Shown here: piece after piece, positions 1 through 7,926 of the stretch
Numbering within the stretch: position 1 is the first letter of the stretch
How the letters are laid out: the number at the start of each line of letters is the position of its first letter
DNA from: Pontixanthobacter luteolus
GTDB taxonomy: Bacteria; Pseudomonadota; Alphaproteobacteria; Sphingomonadales; Sphingomonadaceae
Assembly (NCBI RefSeq): GCF_009828095.1
Contig: NZ_WTYP01000002.1
Location: 67,001 to 131,000 of the forward strand
Length of the DNA stretch: 64,000 nt
Direction of reading: 5' to 3'
Position numbers and translations under genes: made by a program
The notes under the pieces: generated by a model
What the model was told of the DNA's origin: nothing
The model's database searches: none
The model's input: only the letters and a program-made list of their open reading frames with translations

Positions 1-136
1 CCGTGTCGCGAAACGCCAGCTTGTATGCCGGATGCTGTGTCTGCGGAGTGCTGTGCGGTTCGGATTCGAAAAATTCGGCTTCTTTTTCGGCGGGGTAGAA
101 CTTGCGATCTTTTAATTCGTTTTCTTTATCAGTCAT
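1..136 (-). CDS. Partial CDS, N-terminal 45 residues; possible LOG/TIGR00730-family protein
   Basis: An open frame starts with ATG at 136 and runs leftward off the window edge. The visible N-terminus is charged and hydrophilic (MTDKENELKDRKFY...) and ends in HPAYKLAFRDT, with no signal peptide or membrane segment. The HPAY-LAF-D stretch resembles what I remember of the N-terminal region of sphingomonad TIGR00730 (LOG, Rossmann-fold phosphoribohydrolase-like) proteins. That is recollection from 45 residues only, so the family is a guess. It lies 66 bases downstream of the bd oxidase genes on the same strand and could be read through from them. Confidence 0.5.
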   Translation of the reverse strand, partial: MTDKENELKDRKFYPAEKEAEFFESEPHSTPQTQHPAYKLAFRDT

Positions 137-202
137 TCCCGCGCGATAGGAGCAGCCGCCGCTCCGCACAAGATAGCTAATCGCAAATCCGGCGCAGTGT
201 GA

Positions 203-325
203 TTACGCGTTAATCCACAACCGGATGATCCAGGCGACAATCCCCAAGACAGTGACGCTGGCCAGCCATATCGCCGCCATCCATCCCAGCCGCTGCCACA
301 GGGGCGTGGTTTCGGGGTCCGGCAT
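203..325 (-). CDS. DUF2474 small membrane subunit associated with CioAB-type bd oxidase
   Basis: This 40-residue protein begins MPDPETTPLWQRLGWM, has one transmembrane helix (about residues 14-36) and ends RLWINA. Its ATG overlaps the cydB stop codon (TGATG), so it is the third cistron of the oxidase operon and probably translationally coupled. Family knowledge: DUF2474 proteins sit behind cyanide-insensitive-type bd oxidases and play the positional role of CydX, the small subunit that stabilises the haem-bearing core. The N-terminal amphipathic stretch followed by one helix fits that. The assignment rests on size, topology and position. Confidence 0.8.
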   Translation of the reverse strand: MPDPETTPLWQRLGWMAAIWLASVTVLGIVAWIIRLWINA

Positions 326-1332
326 CAGTGATACCCCGTGTCGTCAACTTTGCCGCGGAACACCCAATATGCCCAAGCCGTATAGCCGATGATCAGCGGC
401 ATGGTGATCGCCACGCCCACCAGCATGAATATCTGGCTGCTTTCGGGCGATGCGGCGTCCCAGATGGTGATTCCCGGAGGAACGACATAGGGCCACATCG
501 TCACGCCAAGCCCCGCCATGCCCAAAAAGAACAAGGCAATCGCAAGCCAGAATGGTTTGGAATGACGCGATACAGACAGCGACCGGAGCAAGGTGACCGC
601 AACGATTGCCGTCAGGATCGGTACCGGCGCGGCGAAATAGATTTCAGGCTCGGTCAGCCAGCGTGCAGCGTATTCGGAATTCAGCACCAGATTGTAGAGA
701 CTGACTGCGCCCATCAGCACGAAGGTGGCCAGCGCGGCTTTCTTTGCCAGGCTACGAGCGTGGTCCTGGCTCTCTCCGTCCAGCTTCCACACCAGCCAGG
801 TCGCGCCCAGCAGAGCGTATCCGGCCACGGTGCCGATACCGGTCAGCAAGGTGTACGGGGTAAGCCAGTCCCACCAGCTGCCAGCATATGACCGGCCCGA
901 AACCTCGATCCCCTGCAGCAATGCGCCCAGCGTCATGCCCTGCGCCATCGCAGCAACGAAAGAACCGCCGGTAAAGGCCGCATCCCAGAAACGGCGATGG
1001 CCGGGATCGCGCCAGCGAAACTCGAATGCAACGCCGCGGAATACTAGACCAAGCAGCATGGCAATGATCAGCGGATATGTCGCCGGCAGGATAACCGCAT
1101 AGGCGAGCGGAAATGCAGCGAACAGTCCGCCTCCGCCAAGCACCAGCCAGGTTTCATTGCCATCCCAAACCGGGGCGATCGAATTCATCGCCCGGTCCCG
1201 CTCCGACCCGACTTTGAATGTCGGGAACAGGATGCCGATGCCCAGGTCGAACCCGTCCATGACGACATAAGCGAACACCGCAAAGGCAATGATGAACGCC
1301 CAGATGGTGGTCAAATCGATAGCAAATGCCAT
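325..1332 (-). CDS. cydB: Cytochrome bd ubiquinol oxidase subunit II
   Basis: A 335-residue, strongly hydrophobic protein of the CydB family. The N-terminal helix leads into the family hallmark VVMDGFDLGIGILFP (about residues 23-37), followed by PVWDGNETWLV. Subunit II forms the membrane heterodimer with CydA that oxidises quinol and reduces oxygen to water without proton pumping. Its start codon overlaps the cydA stop and its stop overlaps the DUF2474 start. The length is slightly below the roughly 380 residues of the E. coli protein and typical of CioB. The product is certain; the cio versus cyd naming rests on cydA and on the third cistron. Confidence 0.95.
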   Translation of the reverse strand: MAFAIDLTTIWAFIIAFAVFAYVVMDGFDLGIGILFPTFKVGSERDRAMNSIAPVWDGNETWLVLGGGGLFAAFPLAYAVILPATYPLIIAMLLGLVFRGVAFEFRWRDPGHRRFWDAAFTGGSFVAAMAQGMTLGALLQGIEVSGRSYAGSWWDWLTPYTLLTGIGTVAGYALLGATWLVWKLDGESQDHARSLAKKAALATFVLMGAVSLYNLVLNSEYAARWLTEPEIYFAAPVPILTAIVAVTLLRSLSVSRHSKPFWLAIALFFLGMAGLGVTMWPYVVPPGITIWDAASPESSQIFMLVGVAITMPLIIGYTAWAYWVFRGKVDDTGYH

Positions 1333-2804
1333 CAGGCGTCTCCTCTATCCGTTGGTCCCGAATCCATTGGCCCCGATTCCGTTGGCAGTGTTTCCTGCTG
1401 CCCCGGGTTCTGGGTTGGTCCCGGCGTGATACCGGCTGTGCGGATCGGCCCGCTATCGCCGCGCTTGACCCCGGTTTCGCCGGTATGCGGCTTGTGGCTC
1501 ATCAGGCGCAGAATGTACCAGGTGCCCACACCGAAGACGGCGAAATACACGAGGATGAATGCAAGCAGCGATGCACCAACTGCCGGGGCATCGAGCGGGC
1601 TTGCCGCATCGGCAGTGCGCAAGAGGCCGTAAATCACGTATGGCTGGCGCCCGACCTCTGTCGTGATCCAGCCGGCAATGACAGCGACGAAACCCGAAGG
1701 CCCCATGATCAGCGCCGCGCGGTGCAGCCATGACCAATCATAGAGCCGCTTCCGCAGACGTCCGAGCAAGCTCCACATACCGATCCCCAGCATCGCAAAA
1801 CCGATCCCGACCATTATCCGGAACGACCAGAAGACCACACCAACAGGCGGTTCTTCATCGTCGGGGATCGTGTCCAGACCGGCCAGCGGCGCATTGAGAT
1901 CGTGTTTGAGGATCAGCGAAGATGCCTTGGGGATTTCGATCGCGTAACGGACCGTTTTCGCCTCGCTGTCAGGTATGCCGAACAGGATCAGAGGGGCACC
2001 GTCGGGATGGCTCTGGAAATGACCTTCCATCGCCATGACTTTCTGTGGCTGATGCTCCAGCGTATTCAGGCCGTGCATATCCCCGGCGAAAATCTGCAAG
2101 GGTGCGACGATGGCCGCCATCCACATAGCCATCGAAAACATCTTGCGCGCGTGGGGATTGGTACGGTCGCGCAGCAGATGCCACGCGCCCACCGCACCAA
2201 CCACGAACGCGGTCGTCAGGTACGTCGCCATCAGCGTGTGCACCAGACGATAAGGGAAGCTGGGATTGAAAATGATGGCGAGCCAGCTTTCACCCGGCAG
2301 GAACTGACCATTTTCGCCCATGACATGGCCGACCGGCGTTTGCATCCAGCTGTTCACGGACAGAATCCAGAATGCGGAGATAAACGTGCCCAGCGCGACC
2401 ATGCAGGTGGCGGCGAAATGCAATTTCTTGCCGACCTTGTTCATGCCGAACAGCATCACCCCCAGGAATCCCGCCTCGAGGAAGAACGCGGTCAGGACTT
2501 CATATGCCATCAACGGGCCGATCACCGGCCCGGCTATGTCGGAAAAGACCGACCAGTTGGTCCCGAACTGATAAGACATGACGATGCCCGACACGACGCC
2601 CATGGCAAACGCGATCGCAAAAATCTTCAGCCAGTATTTGAACAGGTCGAGATACAGCTGCTTTCCGGTTTTCAGCCACAGCCCTTCAAGGACCATCAGG
2701 TAGCTGGCCAGGCCAATCGAAAAGGCCGGGAAGATGAAATGGAAACTTACCGTGAACGCGAATTGGATCCTGGCAAGGAGCAGAGCGTCTAGACCGTCGA
2801 ACAT
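1332..2804 (-). CDS. cydA: Cytochrome bd ubiquinol oxidase subunit I, cyanide-insensitive (CioA) type
   Basis: This 490-residue subunit carries the haem b558, b595 and d sites. Visible hallmarks are an N-terminal SFHFIFPAFSIG (His22, equivalent of the b595 ligand), YRLVHTLMATYL (b558 His) and the C-terminal GWITTEVGRQPYVIYG signature. The length (E. coli CydA 522, CioA about 488), a short quinol loop and the adjoining DUF2474 gene point to the CioAB subclass. Family knowledge: bd oxidases resist cyanide and sulfide better than haem-copper oxidases, which suits the sulfide-oxidation operon 2 kb away. The C-terminal 40 residues are Gly/Pro/Thr-rich and look disordered. Confidence 0.95.
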   Translation of the reverse strand: MFDGLDALLLARIQFAFTVSFHFIFPAFSIGLASYLMVLEGLWLKTGKQLYLDLFKYWLKIFAIAFAMGVVSGIVMSYQFGTNWSVFSDIAGPVIGPLMAYEVLTAFFLEAGFLGVMLFGMNKVGKKLHFAATCMVALGTFISAFWILSVNSWMQTPVGHVMGENGQFLPGESWLAIIFNPSFPYRLVHTLMATYLTTAFVVGAVGAWHLLRDRTNPHARKMFSMAMWMAAIVAPLQIFAGDMHGLNTLEHQPQKVMAMEGHFQSHPDGAPLILFGIPDSEAKTVRYAIEIPKASSLILKHDLNAPLAGLDTIPDDEEPPVGVVFWSFRIMVGIGFAMLGIGMWSLLGRLRKRLYDWSWLHRAALIMGPSGFVAVIAGWITTEVGRQPYVIYGLLRTADAASPLDAPAVGASLLAFILVYFAVFGVGTWYILRLMSHKPHTGETGVKRGDSGPIRTAGITPGPTQNPGQQETLPTESGPMDSGPTDRGDA

Positions 2805-2850
2805 GAGGTATCCTACCGAAGGTTTTGCTTCGTCTCGAATGTAAATACTG

Positions 2851-2882
2851 CAAGAGCAGTGCGCTACTGCGCACTGCTCTTG
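2851..2882 (-). terminator. Perfect 13-bp inverted repeat between prx and cydA
   Basis: Arms at 2851-2863 and 2870-2882 are perfectly complementary around a 6-base loop. The element lies just downstream of the peroxiredoxin stop (2892) and 47 bases upstream of cydA. On the minus strand the stem is followed by only a short, interrupted T stretch, so termination may be partial. An operator for cydA is the alternative. Confidence 0.55.
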
Positions 2883-2891
2883 GCAAGGGTT

Positions 2892-3521
2892 TTAGTCGAC
2901 GCGGGTGGTTCGAAGGTAGGGGCGGTGTGCGGTCCAGCCTTGCGGGAACAGGCCCTTTGCCTCCTCATCAGCGATCGAAGGCGGAATGATTACCTCGTCC
3001 CCGCTGCGCCAGTCCGCCGGTGTCGCAATCCGTTTTGCATCGGCCAGTTGCAGCGCATCAATCACACGAAGAATTTCGTCGAAATTGCGCCCGCAGCTCA
3101 TCGGGTAAGTCATCATCAGGCGGATCTTCTTGTCCGGATCGATGATGAATACCGACCGTACAGCAGCGGTGTCGCTCTGATCCGGGTGCAGCATGTCATA
3201 CATCCGTGCAATCGACAGGTCCGCGTCGGCGACGATCGGAAATTGCAGATCTGTATTCTGAGTGTCGTTCACATCCGCAATCCACTTGCGGTGTTCCTCG
3301 GCGGTATCGGTCGACAAGCCCAGCGGCTTGGTGTTGCGCTTGGCAAACTCGTCCGCAAGCTGGGCGGTGCGTCCCATTTCGGTGGTGCAAACCGGGGTAA
3401 AGTCCGCCGGGTGGCTGAAAAAGAACACCCAGGAATCCCCAGCCCAATCATGCAGGCTGATCGGCCCCACTTGTGTGTCGACGGTAAAGTCCGGCGCAAT
3501 ATCTCCAATATGAAGGCTCAT
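2892..3521 (-). CDS. 1-Cys (Prx6-type) peroxiredoxin
   Basis: A 209-residue thioredoxin-fold peroxidase that reduces hydrogen peroxide and organic hydroperoxides through the peroxidatic Cys in HPADFTPVCTTE (about residues 36-47). Length, the TPVCTTE form and the C-terminal dimerisation extension (TPADWRSGDEVIIPPS) are typical of the Prx6 subfamily. A second Cys (MSCGRN) exists but is not at a usual resolving position. The ATG at 3521 has a GGAG Shine-Dalgarno at good spacing. It lies between the bd oxidase operon and the DUF2202 gene, all on the minus strand. A related paralogue is at 10210-10866. Confidence 0.93.
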   Translation of the reverse strand: MSLHIGDIAPDFTVDTQVGPISLHDWAGDSWVFFFSHPADFTPVCTTEMGRTAQLADEFAKRNTKPLGLSTDTAEEHRKWIADVNDTQNTDLQFPIVADADLSIARMYDMLHPDQSDTAAVRSVFIIDPDKKIRLMMTYPMSCGRNFDEILRVIDALQLADAKRIATPADWRSGDEVIIPPSIADEEAKGLFPQGWTAHRPYLRTTRVD

Positions 3522-3594
3522 AATCCATACTCCAATTTTGATTTAATAGTTGATTGGTTCAGTCTGCGGTTGGCGGTGCCTCCGCAGTTCCGGT

Positions 3595-4140
3595 TCAGTT
3601 GTTCCGGCCAGGGCCGCCACCAAATCCGCGACCTTGTCCCGCGCCCTGCCCGGCCTGCCCGCCGCGGGCGACGCAGCGTTCAAAGGCTGGAAGATGCCGC
3701 TCTCGGGACGCCCACTGCAGCTTTGTCAGAGTTTCCCGAACTTGCGGGTCCACGATGCCCGGAAGTAGCCGGTCATAGAGCGCGATGTTCTCCTCCTCGG
3801 CGGTCACCCCGGTTTCGCATGCTGACAGGAGCGTCTCCGGCGCTTCGATCTGGCCGGCCAGGTCATTGCTGGGCGAATATTCCAGCCCGAGCCGGTCCAT
3901 CTCGGCTTTTACCAGATCCGCATGATGGCGCTCGGCACTGATGATGTTCGAAAACGGGCGCACATTGCCGAATTTTTCCAGCACAGCAGTATAGGTTGCC
4001 TCGGCGAGATATTCGTCAGCCAAAGCCAGTTCGAGCGCCTCGGCATCGGTGGCTGCGGGGGCAGATTCTGCTGGCGTCGAGCAAGCTGGTGCCGAAACAG
4101 CAAGCGCTGCGGCGAGCGGGAGAATTTTGAAATGTCTCAT
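3595..4140 (-). CDS. DUF2202 (ferritin-like four-helix) lipoprotein
   Basis: I start this at the ATG at 4140 (MRHFKILPLAAALAVSAPACS), because it gives a lipoprotein signal peptide with Cys at residue 20 and has an AAGGA ribosome site; an in-frame start lies 24 bases upstream. The mature 160-residue protein has helical Glu/His-rich segments such as ADEYLAEATY, SAERHHADLV and EEENIALYDRLL, the pattern of DUF2202, a ferritin-like four-helix domain. No enzymatic role is established for the family. The C-terminus is Gly/Arg-rich (GQGAGQGRGFGGGPGRNN). A perfect inverted repeat lies 64-82 bases upstream of the start. Confidence 0.8.
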   Translation of the reverse strand: MRHFKILPLAAALAVSAPACSTPAESAPAATDAEALELALADEYLAEATYTAVLEKFGNVRPFSNIISAERHHADLVKAEMDRLGLEYSPSNDLAGQIEAPETLLSACETGVTAEEENIALYDRLLPGIVDPQVRETLTKLQWASRERHLPAFERCVARGGQAGQGAGQGRGFGGGPGRNN

Positions 4141-4203
4141 TCCACGTCCTTTCCTTGTCCCCACCCTGATAGGATGATCCGCTAGGAAAGGCCAGAACGA
4201 TTA

Positions 4204-4222
4204 TACGATTACATAAATCGTA
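4204..4222. promoter_or_regulatory. AT-rich 7-bp inverted repeat, candidate operator
   Basis: TACGATT-ACATA-AATCGTA is perfectly palindromic in its 7-bp arms. It lies in the 187-bp gap between the DUF2202 start (4140) and the doxX stop (4328). Position and symmetry suggest a dimeric-repressor site controlling the DUF2202 gene. No matching copy was seen at the other promoters of this island. Confidence 0.4.
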
Positions 4223-4327
4223 ATTCTCAATCTATCGTCAAAGCGGCTCATTTGGGCGATTTGGGGCGGAAAGGAGCGATAATCCGAGCTTCACTTATAT
4301 TTTTTGATTAATTGTGCTGGTCAGAAG

Positions 4328-4768
4328 TCAATGCTGCGCAAGGCGATTATCGAGGGCGTACGCTCCGCAGCCCCTGAACCAGAAATAGGCCAAGGCCCCC
4401 ATGATCGCGATGTTCTTGAACAGCGGGCCTGTGTGCCCCGGAGCTATGTGCGTGAAGAATGTAATTGGCACCAGCGTGAGGAGAATAATGACAGCCGACA
4501 GGCGGGTCATGAAACCCAGCGCCAGGCTTATCCCGAAAACGATGAATACCGCGCCGCTCAACCACAGCAATAACGAAGGGTCGGCAATCGAGTTGACCAC
4601 ATCGCGCCATGGGGATTCCGCCATTCTGTCCAGCATCATCTGGTGCATGCCGAAATGGCCGAGACCGCCGATGATGAAGATCAGGCTGGTCATAACCCGG
4701 AACACCGGATCGATCAGCGCCGCTACGGGGCCAGAGGGCGTCAATATCGTTTCGATGCGTTCAAGCAT
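4328..4768 (-). CDS. DoxX-family membrane protein
   Basis: A 146-residue protein with four predicted transmembrane helices (for example VFRVMTSLIFIIGGLGHFGM and LLLWLSGAVFIVFGISLAL), matching DoxX. The ATG at 4768 (MLERIETIL) is preferred because the preceding gene stops one base upstream (TGA-C-ATG); an open frame extends further but would run through that gene. It is the last cistron of the eight-gene sulfide operon. DoxX relatives are linked to thiosulfate:quinone oxidoreductase and to thiol-stress membrane complexes; which role applies here cannot be read from sequence. A second DoxX gene, in a different context, is at 28509. Confidence 0.85.
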   Translation of the reverse strand: MLERIETILTPSGPVAALIDPVFRVMTSLIFIIGGLGHFGMHQMMLDRMAESPWRDVVNSIADPSLLLWLSGAVFIVFGISLALGFMTRLSAVIILLTLVPITFFTHIAPGHTGPLFKNIAIMGALAYFWFRGCGAYALDNRLAQH

Positions 4769-4769
4769 G

Positions 4770-4919
4770 TCAGCCCGCTTCCCGCATCGCTTTGCGCCAC
4801 CGGCCGAAGGTTTTCTCCGAAACACCGATTTCGCGGCAACTCTCGCACACGCCTTTGCCGCTAGCGATAAGCGCGGCGATTTCGCGGCATTTGCGATCTT
4901 TGTCGTGAATGGCGGCCAT
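4770..4919 (-). CDS. 49-residue Cys-containing helix-turn-helix protein inside the sulfide operon
   Basis: The ATG at 4919 overlaps the SulP stop (TGATG) and the stop at 4770 is one base from the DoxX start, so this short frame is almost certainly translated. The sequence begins MAAIHDKDRKCREIAALI and continues with GVCESC at residues 24-29 and then GVSEKTFGRWRKAM. The region from residue 10 to 46 looks like one helix-turn-helix of the terminase-small-subunit/transposase HTH type. Cys at 11, 26 and 29 include a C-x-x-C pair. Length is 50 codons including stop. Function is unknown: a mini-regulator, possibly thiol-responsive, is an inference from placement and cysteines. Confidence 0.75.
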   Translation of the reverse strand: MAAIHDKDRKCREIAALIASGKGVCESCREIGVSEKTFGRWRKAMREAG

Positions 4920-6676
4920 CAAATCATACCCCGGGCAAGATAGTGATCCACTGGCGGGGCGGGCTCACCCGTATCTTTCATGAGATCCGCGAACGCGCGG
5001 TCCTGCGAAAGATACAGATTGCCGTTCAGCTCCTCCAGGAAATGCGTCCGCTTGAGACGATCGGTGACAGGGCCCTTCACTTCGGAAAGGTGCAATCCGA
5101 TCCCGCCATCACCAAGCCGGTGGTTGATCGCCTCCAGACTTTCGAGACCCGATGCGTCGATTTCGTTCACCGCGCTGCACATCAGGATGACATGCCGCAG
5201 CTGGGGCCGTTCGGCGACACGTTCTAGCACGTATTCTTCCAGCCACCGGGCGTTGAGATAAGTCAGGCTCTCATCAATCCGGATCGAAAGAACGTGCGGG
5301 ACGGTGAAAACGCTGTGCCGCTCGACATTGCGGAAATGTTCGGTCTCCGGCACGCGGCCCACAATCGCGGCATGGGGCCGCGATGCGCGCCACAGATACA
5401 GCAGCAGGCCCACCCCGACACCGGCAATCACACCCATTTCGACCCCGGCCAGCAAGGTGATTCCGATGGTTGCAACATGTGCCGCAAAATCAGCTTTTGA
5501 ATAACGCCACAACTGCCCCGGGGTCTTGAGATCGACGAGACTGAGAACCGCGACGATGATCGTGGCAGCAAGAGTGGCGATCGGCAGATTAAACAGCAGC
5601 GGCGTGAGGAACAGCGAGGCCAGAGCAATGCCGACAGCGGTGTAGGCACCGGCGGCGGGCGTTTCCGCCCCCGCATCGAAATTGACGACCGAGCGCGCAA
5701 ATCCGCCGGTAACGGGATAGCCACCGGAAAATGCGCTGGCTATGTTGGATGCGCCAAGCCCGATCAATTCCTGGTCGGGGGCGATACGCTGACGGCGCTT
5801 GGCGGCCAGCGTTTGGGCGACTGATACACTTTCGACGAACCCGATGATGGAGATCAGCAGGGCGGGAACCCACAGCTTCTCGATCAAGGACATGTCGGTC
5901 GACGGGAGTGCGAAGGGCGGCAGCCCTTGCGGGATCGCGCCGACAATGTTCACGCCTTTTGCCTCCAGGCCGAACACCATCACCGCAATGATTGTCAGCG
6001 CAACTGCAACGACGGGGCCGGCCTTGGCCGTCATGTCGGCGGCACGCGATTTCAGACCCAGGGCCATCAGCGCCGGTTTCGCGCCCTTGCGCACCCAGAA
6101 CAGAAACAAGGTCACGGGAACGCCGACCATCAGCGTCCAGATGTTGATATCGGCGATGTTGCTAGCGAGCGAACCGAGCATCGCCGGCCAGTTGTCACCG
6201 CCAGCCTTGATCCCGAGAACATGCTTCAGCTGGCTGGTCGCAATCAGAATACCGCTGGCTGTGATGAACCCGCTGATCACCGGGTGGGACAACAGGTTTG
6301 CGAGGAAACCGAGCCGCAGGAACCCCAGGATCGCCAGCATCACTCCGGAAATGGCAGCAAGAGTAATCGCCGCCTCGAGATATTCCGCACTGCCTTGCGC
6401 GGCCACTGCCCCGGCTGCACTCGCAGTCATCAGCGATACAACTGCAACCGGCCCGACCGCCAGGGTCCGGCTGGTACCGAAGATTGCGTAAGCGACCAGC
6501 GGAAGGATCGAGGCATACAAGCCGACAACCGGCGGCAAGCCTGCCAGCAGCGCATAGGCAAGGCTCTGCGGAATCAGCATGATCGTGACGATCACCGCCG
6601 CCATCATGTCATTGGTCAGGACCGACCTGTTATAGGTCCGGCCCCATTCAAGGATCGGGAAATACCGTCCCAGCAT
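4919..6676 (-). CDS. SulP-family anion (sulfate) transporter with STAS domain
   Basis: A 585-residue SLC26/SulP protein. The N-terminal transport domain (about residues 20-430) shows the family start MMAAVIVTIMLIPQSLAYA-LAGLPPVVGLYAS and roughly a dozen hydrophobic segments. A cytoplasmic STAS domain (about 455-570) contains NEIDASGLESLE. It probably moves sulfate or another anion across the inner membrane. Both ends overlap neighbours (start overlaps the SQR stop, stop overlaps the mini-HTH start), so it is coupled to sulfide oxidation. Export of sulfur-oxidation products such as sulfate or sulfite fits the context, but direction and substrate are inferred. Confidence 0.9.
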   Translation of the reverse strand: MLGRYFPILEWGRTYNRSVLTNDMMAAVIVTIMLIPQSLAYALLAGLPPVVGLYASILPLVAYAIFGTSRTLAVGPVAVVSLMTASAAGAVAAQGSAEYLEAAITLAAISGVMLAILGFLRLGFLANLLSHPVISGFITASGILIATSQLKHVLGIKAGGDNWPAMLGSLASNIADINIWTLMVGVPVTLFLFWVRKGAKPALMALGLKSRAADMTAKAGPVVAVALTIIAVMVFGLEAKGVNIVGAIPQGLPPFALPSTDMSLIEKLWVPALLISIIGFVESVSVAQTLAAKRRQRIAPDQELIGLGASNIASAFSGGYPVTGGFARSVVNFDAGAETPAAGAYTAVGIALASLFLTPLLFNLPIATLAATIIVAVLSLVDLKTPGQLWRYSKADFAAHVATIGITLLAGVEMGVIAGVGVGLLLYLWRASRPHAAIVGRVPETEHFRNVERHSVFTVPHVLSIRIDESLTYLNARWLEEYVLERVAERPQLRHVILMCSAVNEIDASGLESLEAINHRLGDGGIGLHLSEVKGPVTDRLKRTHFLEELNGNLYLSQDRAFADLMKDTGEPAPPVDHYLARGMI

Positions 6677-7905
6677 CAGGCGCTGCGGCTCTCTTTGGGT
6701 TTAACCATCCATTCATGCCCTTTGAGCATTCCGTTCCAGTAAACCCATGGCAGAATTTCGGATTTCAGGATCCACGACAGGCGGGCAGGACGGGTGCCGT
6801 CGATCAGCCATGAGGGGAAGCTTGGCAGCAATTTTCCGCCATAGCCAAACTCTGCGAGCACGATTTTGCCGCGCTCCACCGTCAGCGGGCAGGAACCGTA
6901 GCCGTCATATTCGCAGCGTGGATCGCGCCCGGCCAGAACTGCCAATGCGTTAACCGCCACCAGCGGGGCCTGTTTGCGGGCGGCCGCTGCGGTCTTGGCA
7001 TTGGGCATGCTGCCAGCATCACCCAGCCCGAAGATGTTGGGATAACGCGTGTGCTGCAGGGTTGCCTGATCAACATCCACGAAACCGCTTTCGGCGGCCA
7101 GAGGGCTGTCGGCAATGAATTGCGGCGCAACCTGCGGCGGCACGACGTGCAGCATGTCGAACTCGCGTTGATCAAGACCGTCTGCCGTTTCGAATGTCGC
7201 GACCTTCTTGTCGCCATCGACTGAAACCAGCTTCGACCCAAGCCGCAGATCGATACCGTAACGTTCGACATATTCCATCAGCGCCGGAACATACGCATCG
7301 ACACCGAACAGCACGCCGCCAGCATTGCAAAACTCGACCTTGATATCGCCGAGGACCCCGCGATCTTCCCATTCATTGCAGGAAAGATACATCGCCTTTT
7401 GCGGCGCGCCGGCGCATTTGATCGGCATTGGTGGCTGGCTGAATATAGCCCGTCCGTTTTTCAGATTGCGGACCAGTTCCCAGGTGTAAGGGGCAAGATC
7501 ATACCGGTAATTCGATGTGACGCCGTTCTTGCCAAGCGTCTCTTCGAGACCCTCGATCTGTTCCCACGCGAGGCGGATGCCCGGCGCAACGATCAGCACC
7601 TTGTAGGTCAGCTGCGTGCCATCTTCCAAGGTTACCTGGTTCTGTTCCGGCTGGAAGGTCGATGCCGCTTTCTGGATCCACTGTGCGCCAGAGGGGATGA
7701 CATCAGCCATCGCGCGCCGGGTCACTTGCGGTTCGAAGACGCCCCCGCCAACCATGGTCCAGCCTGGCTGATAGTAGTGATCTTCGCTTGGATCGACGAT
7801 GACCAGGGAGACGTCACCGTTTCGCTTGAGCATCGACGCTGCGGTGGCAATGCCAGCCGCGCCGCCGCCGATGATAACAACGTCGTAAGATTTGGCTTCA
7901 GCCAT
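6676..7905 (-). CDS. sqr: Sulfide:quinone oxidoreductase, type II (SQOR-like)
   Basis: A 409-residue FAD flavoprotein. The N-terminal dinucleotide fold is VVIIGGGAAGIATAASM (residues 9-25), a second FAD contact is IFGLGDAGSMPN (about 291-302), and there is a membrane-proximal C-terminus. Two Cys at the positions expected for type II SQR are visible: Cys164 in PIKCAGAPQKAMYL and Cys339 in YDGYGSCPLTV, close to the human SQOR motifs. The enzyme oxidises sulfide to a persulfide or polysulfide and delivers electrons to ubiquinone. It lies between the DUF442 gene (21-base gap) and sulP (overlap). Neighbouring dioxygenase and sulfurtransferase genes can process the persulfide product. Confidence 0.93.
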   Translation of the reverse strand: MAEAKSYDVVIIGGGAAGIATAASMLKRNGDVSLVIVDPSEDHYYQPGWTMVGGGVFEPQVTRRAMADVIPSGAQWIQKAASTFQPEQNQVTLEDGTQLTYKVLIVAPGIRLAWEQIEGLEETLGKNGVTSNYRYDLAPYTWELVRNLKNGRAIFSQPPMPIKCAGAPQKAMYLSCNEWEDRGVLGDIKVEFCNAGGVLFGVDAYVPALMEYVERYGIDLRLGSKLVSVDGDKKVATFETADGLDQREFDMLHVVPPQVAPQFIADSPLAAESGFVDVDQATLQHTRYPNIFGLGDAGSMPNAKTAAAARKQAPLVAVNALAVLAGRDPRCEYDGYGSCPLTVERGKIVLAEFGYGGKLLPSFPSWLIDGTRPARLSWILKSEILPWVYWNGMLKGHEWMVKPKESRSA

Positions 7906-7926
7906 GCTTGTTCTCCTGAGTGCGGC

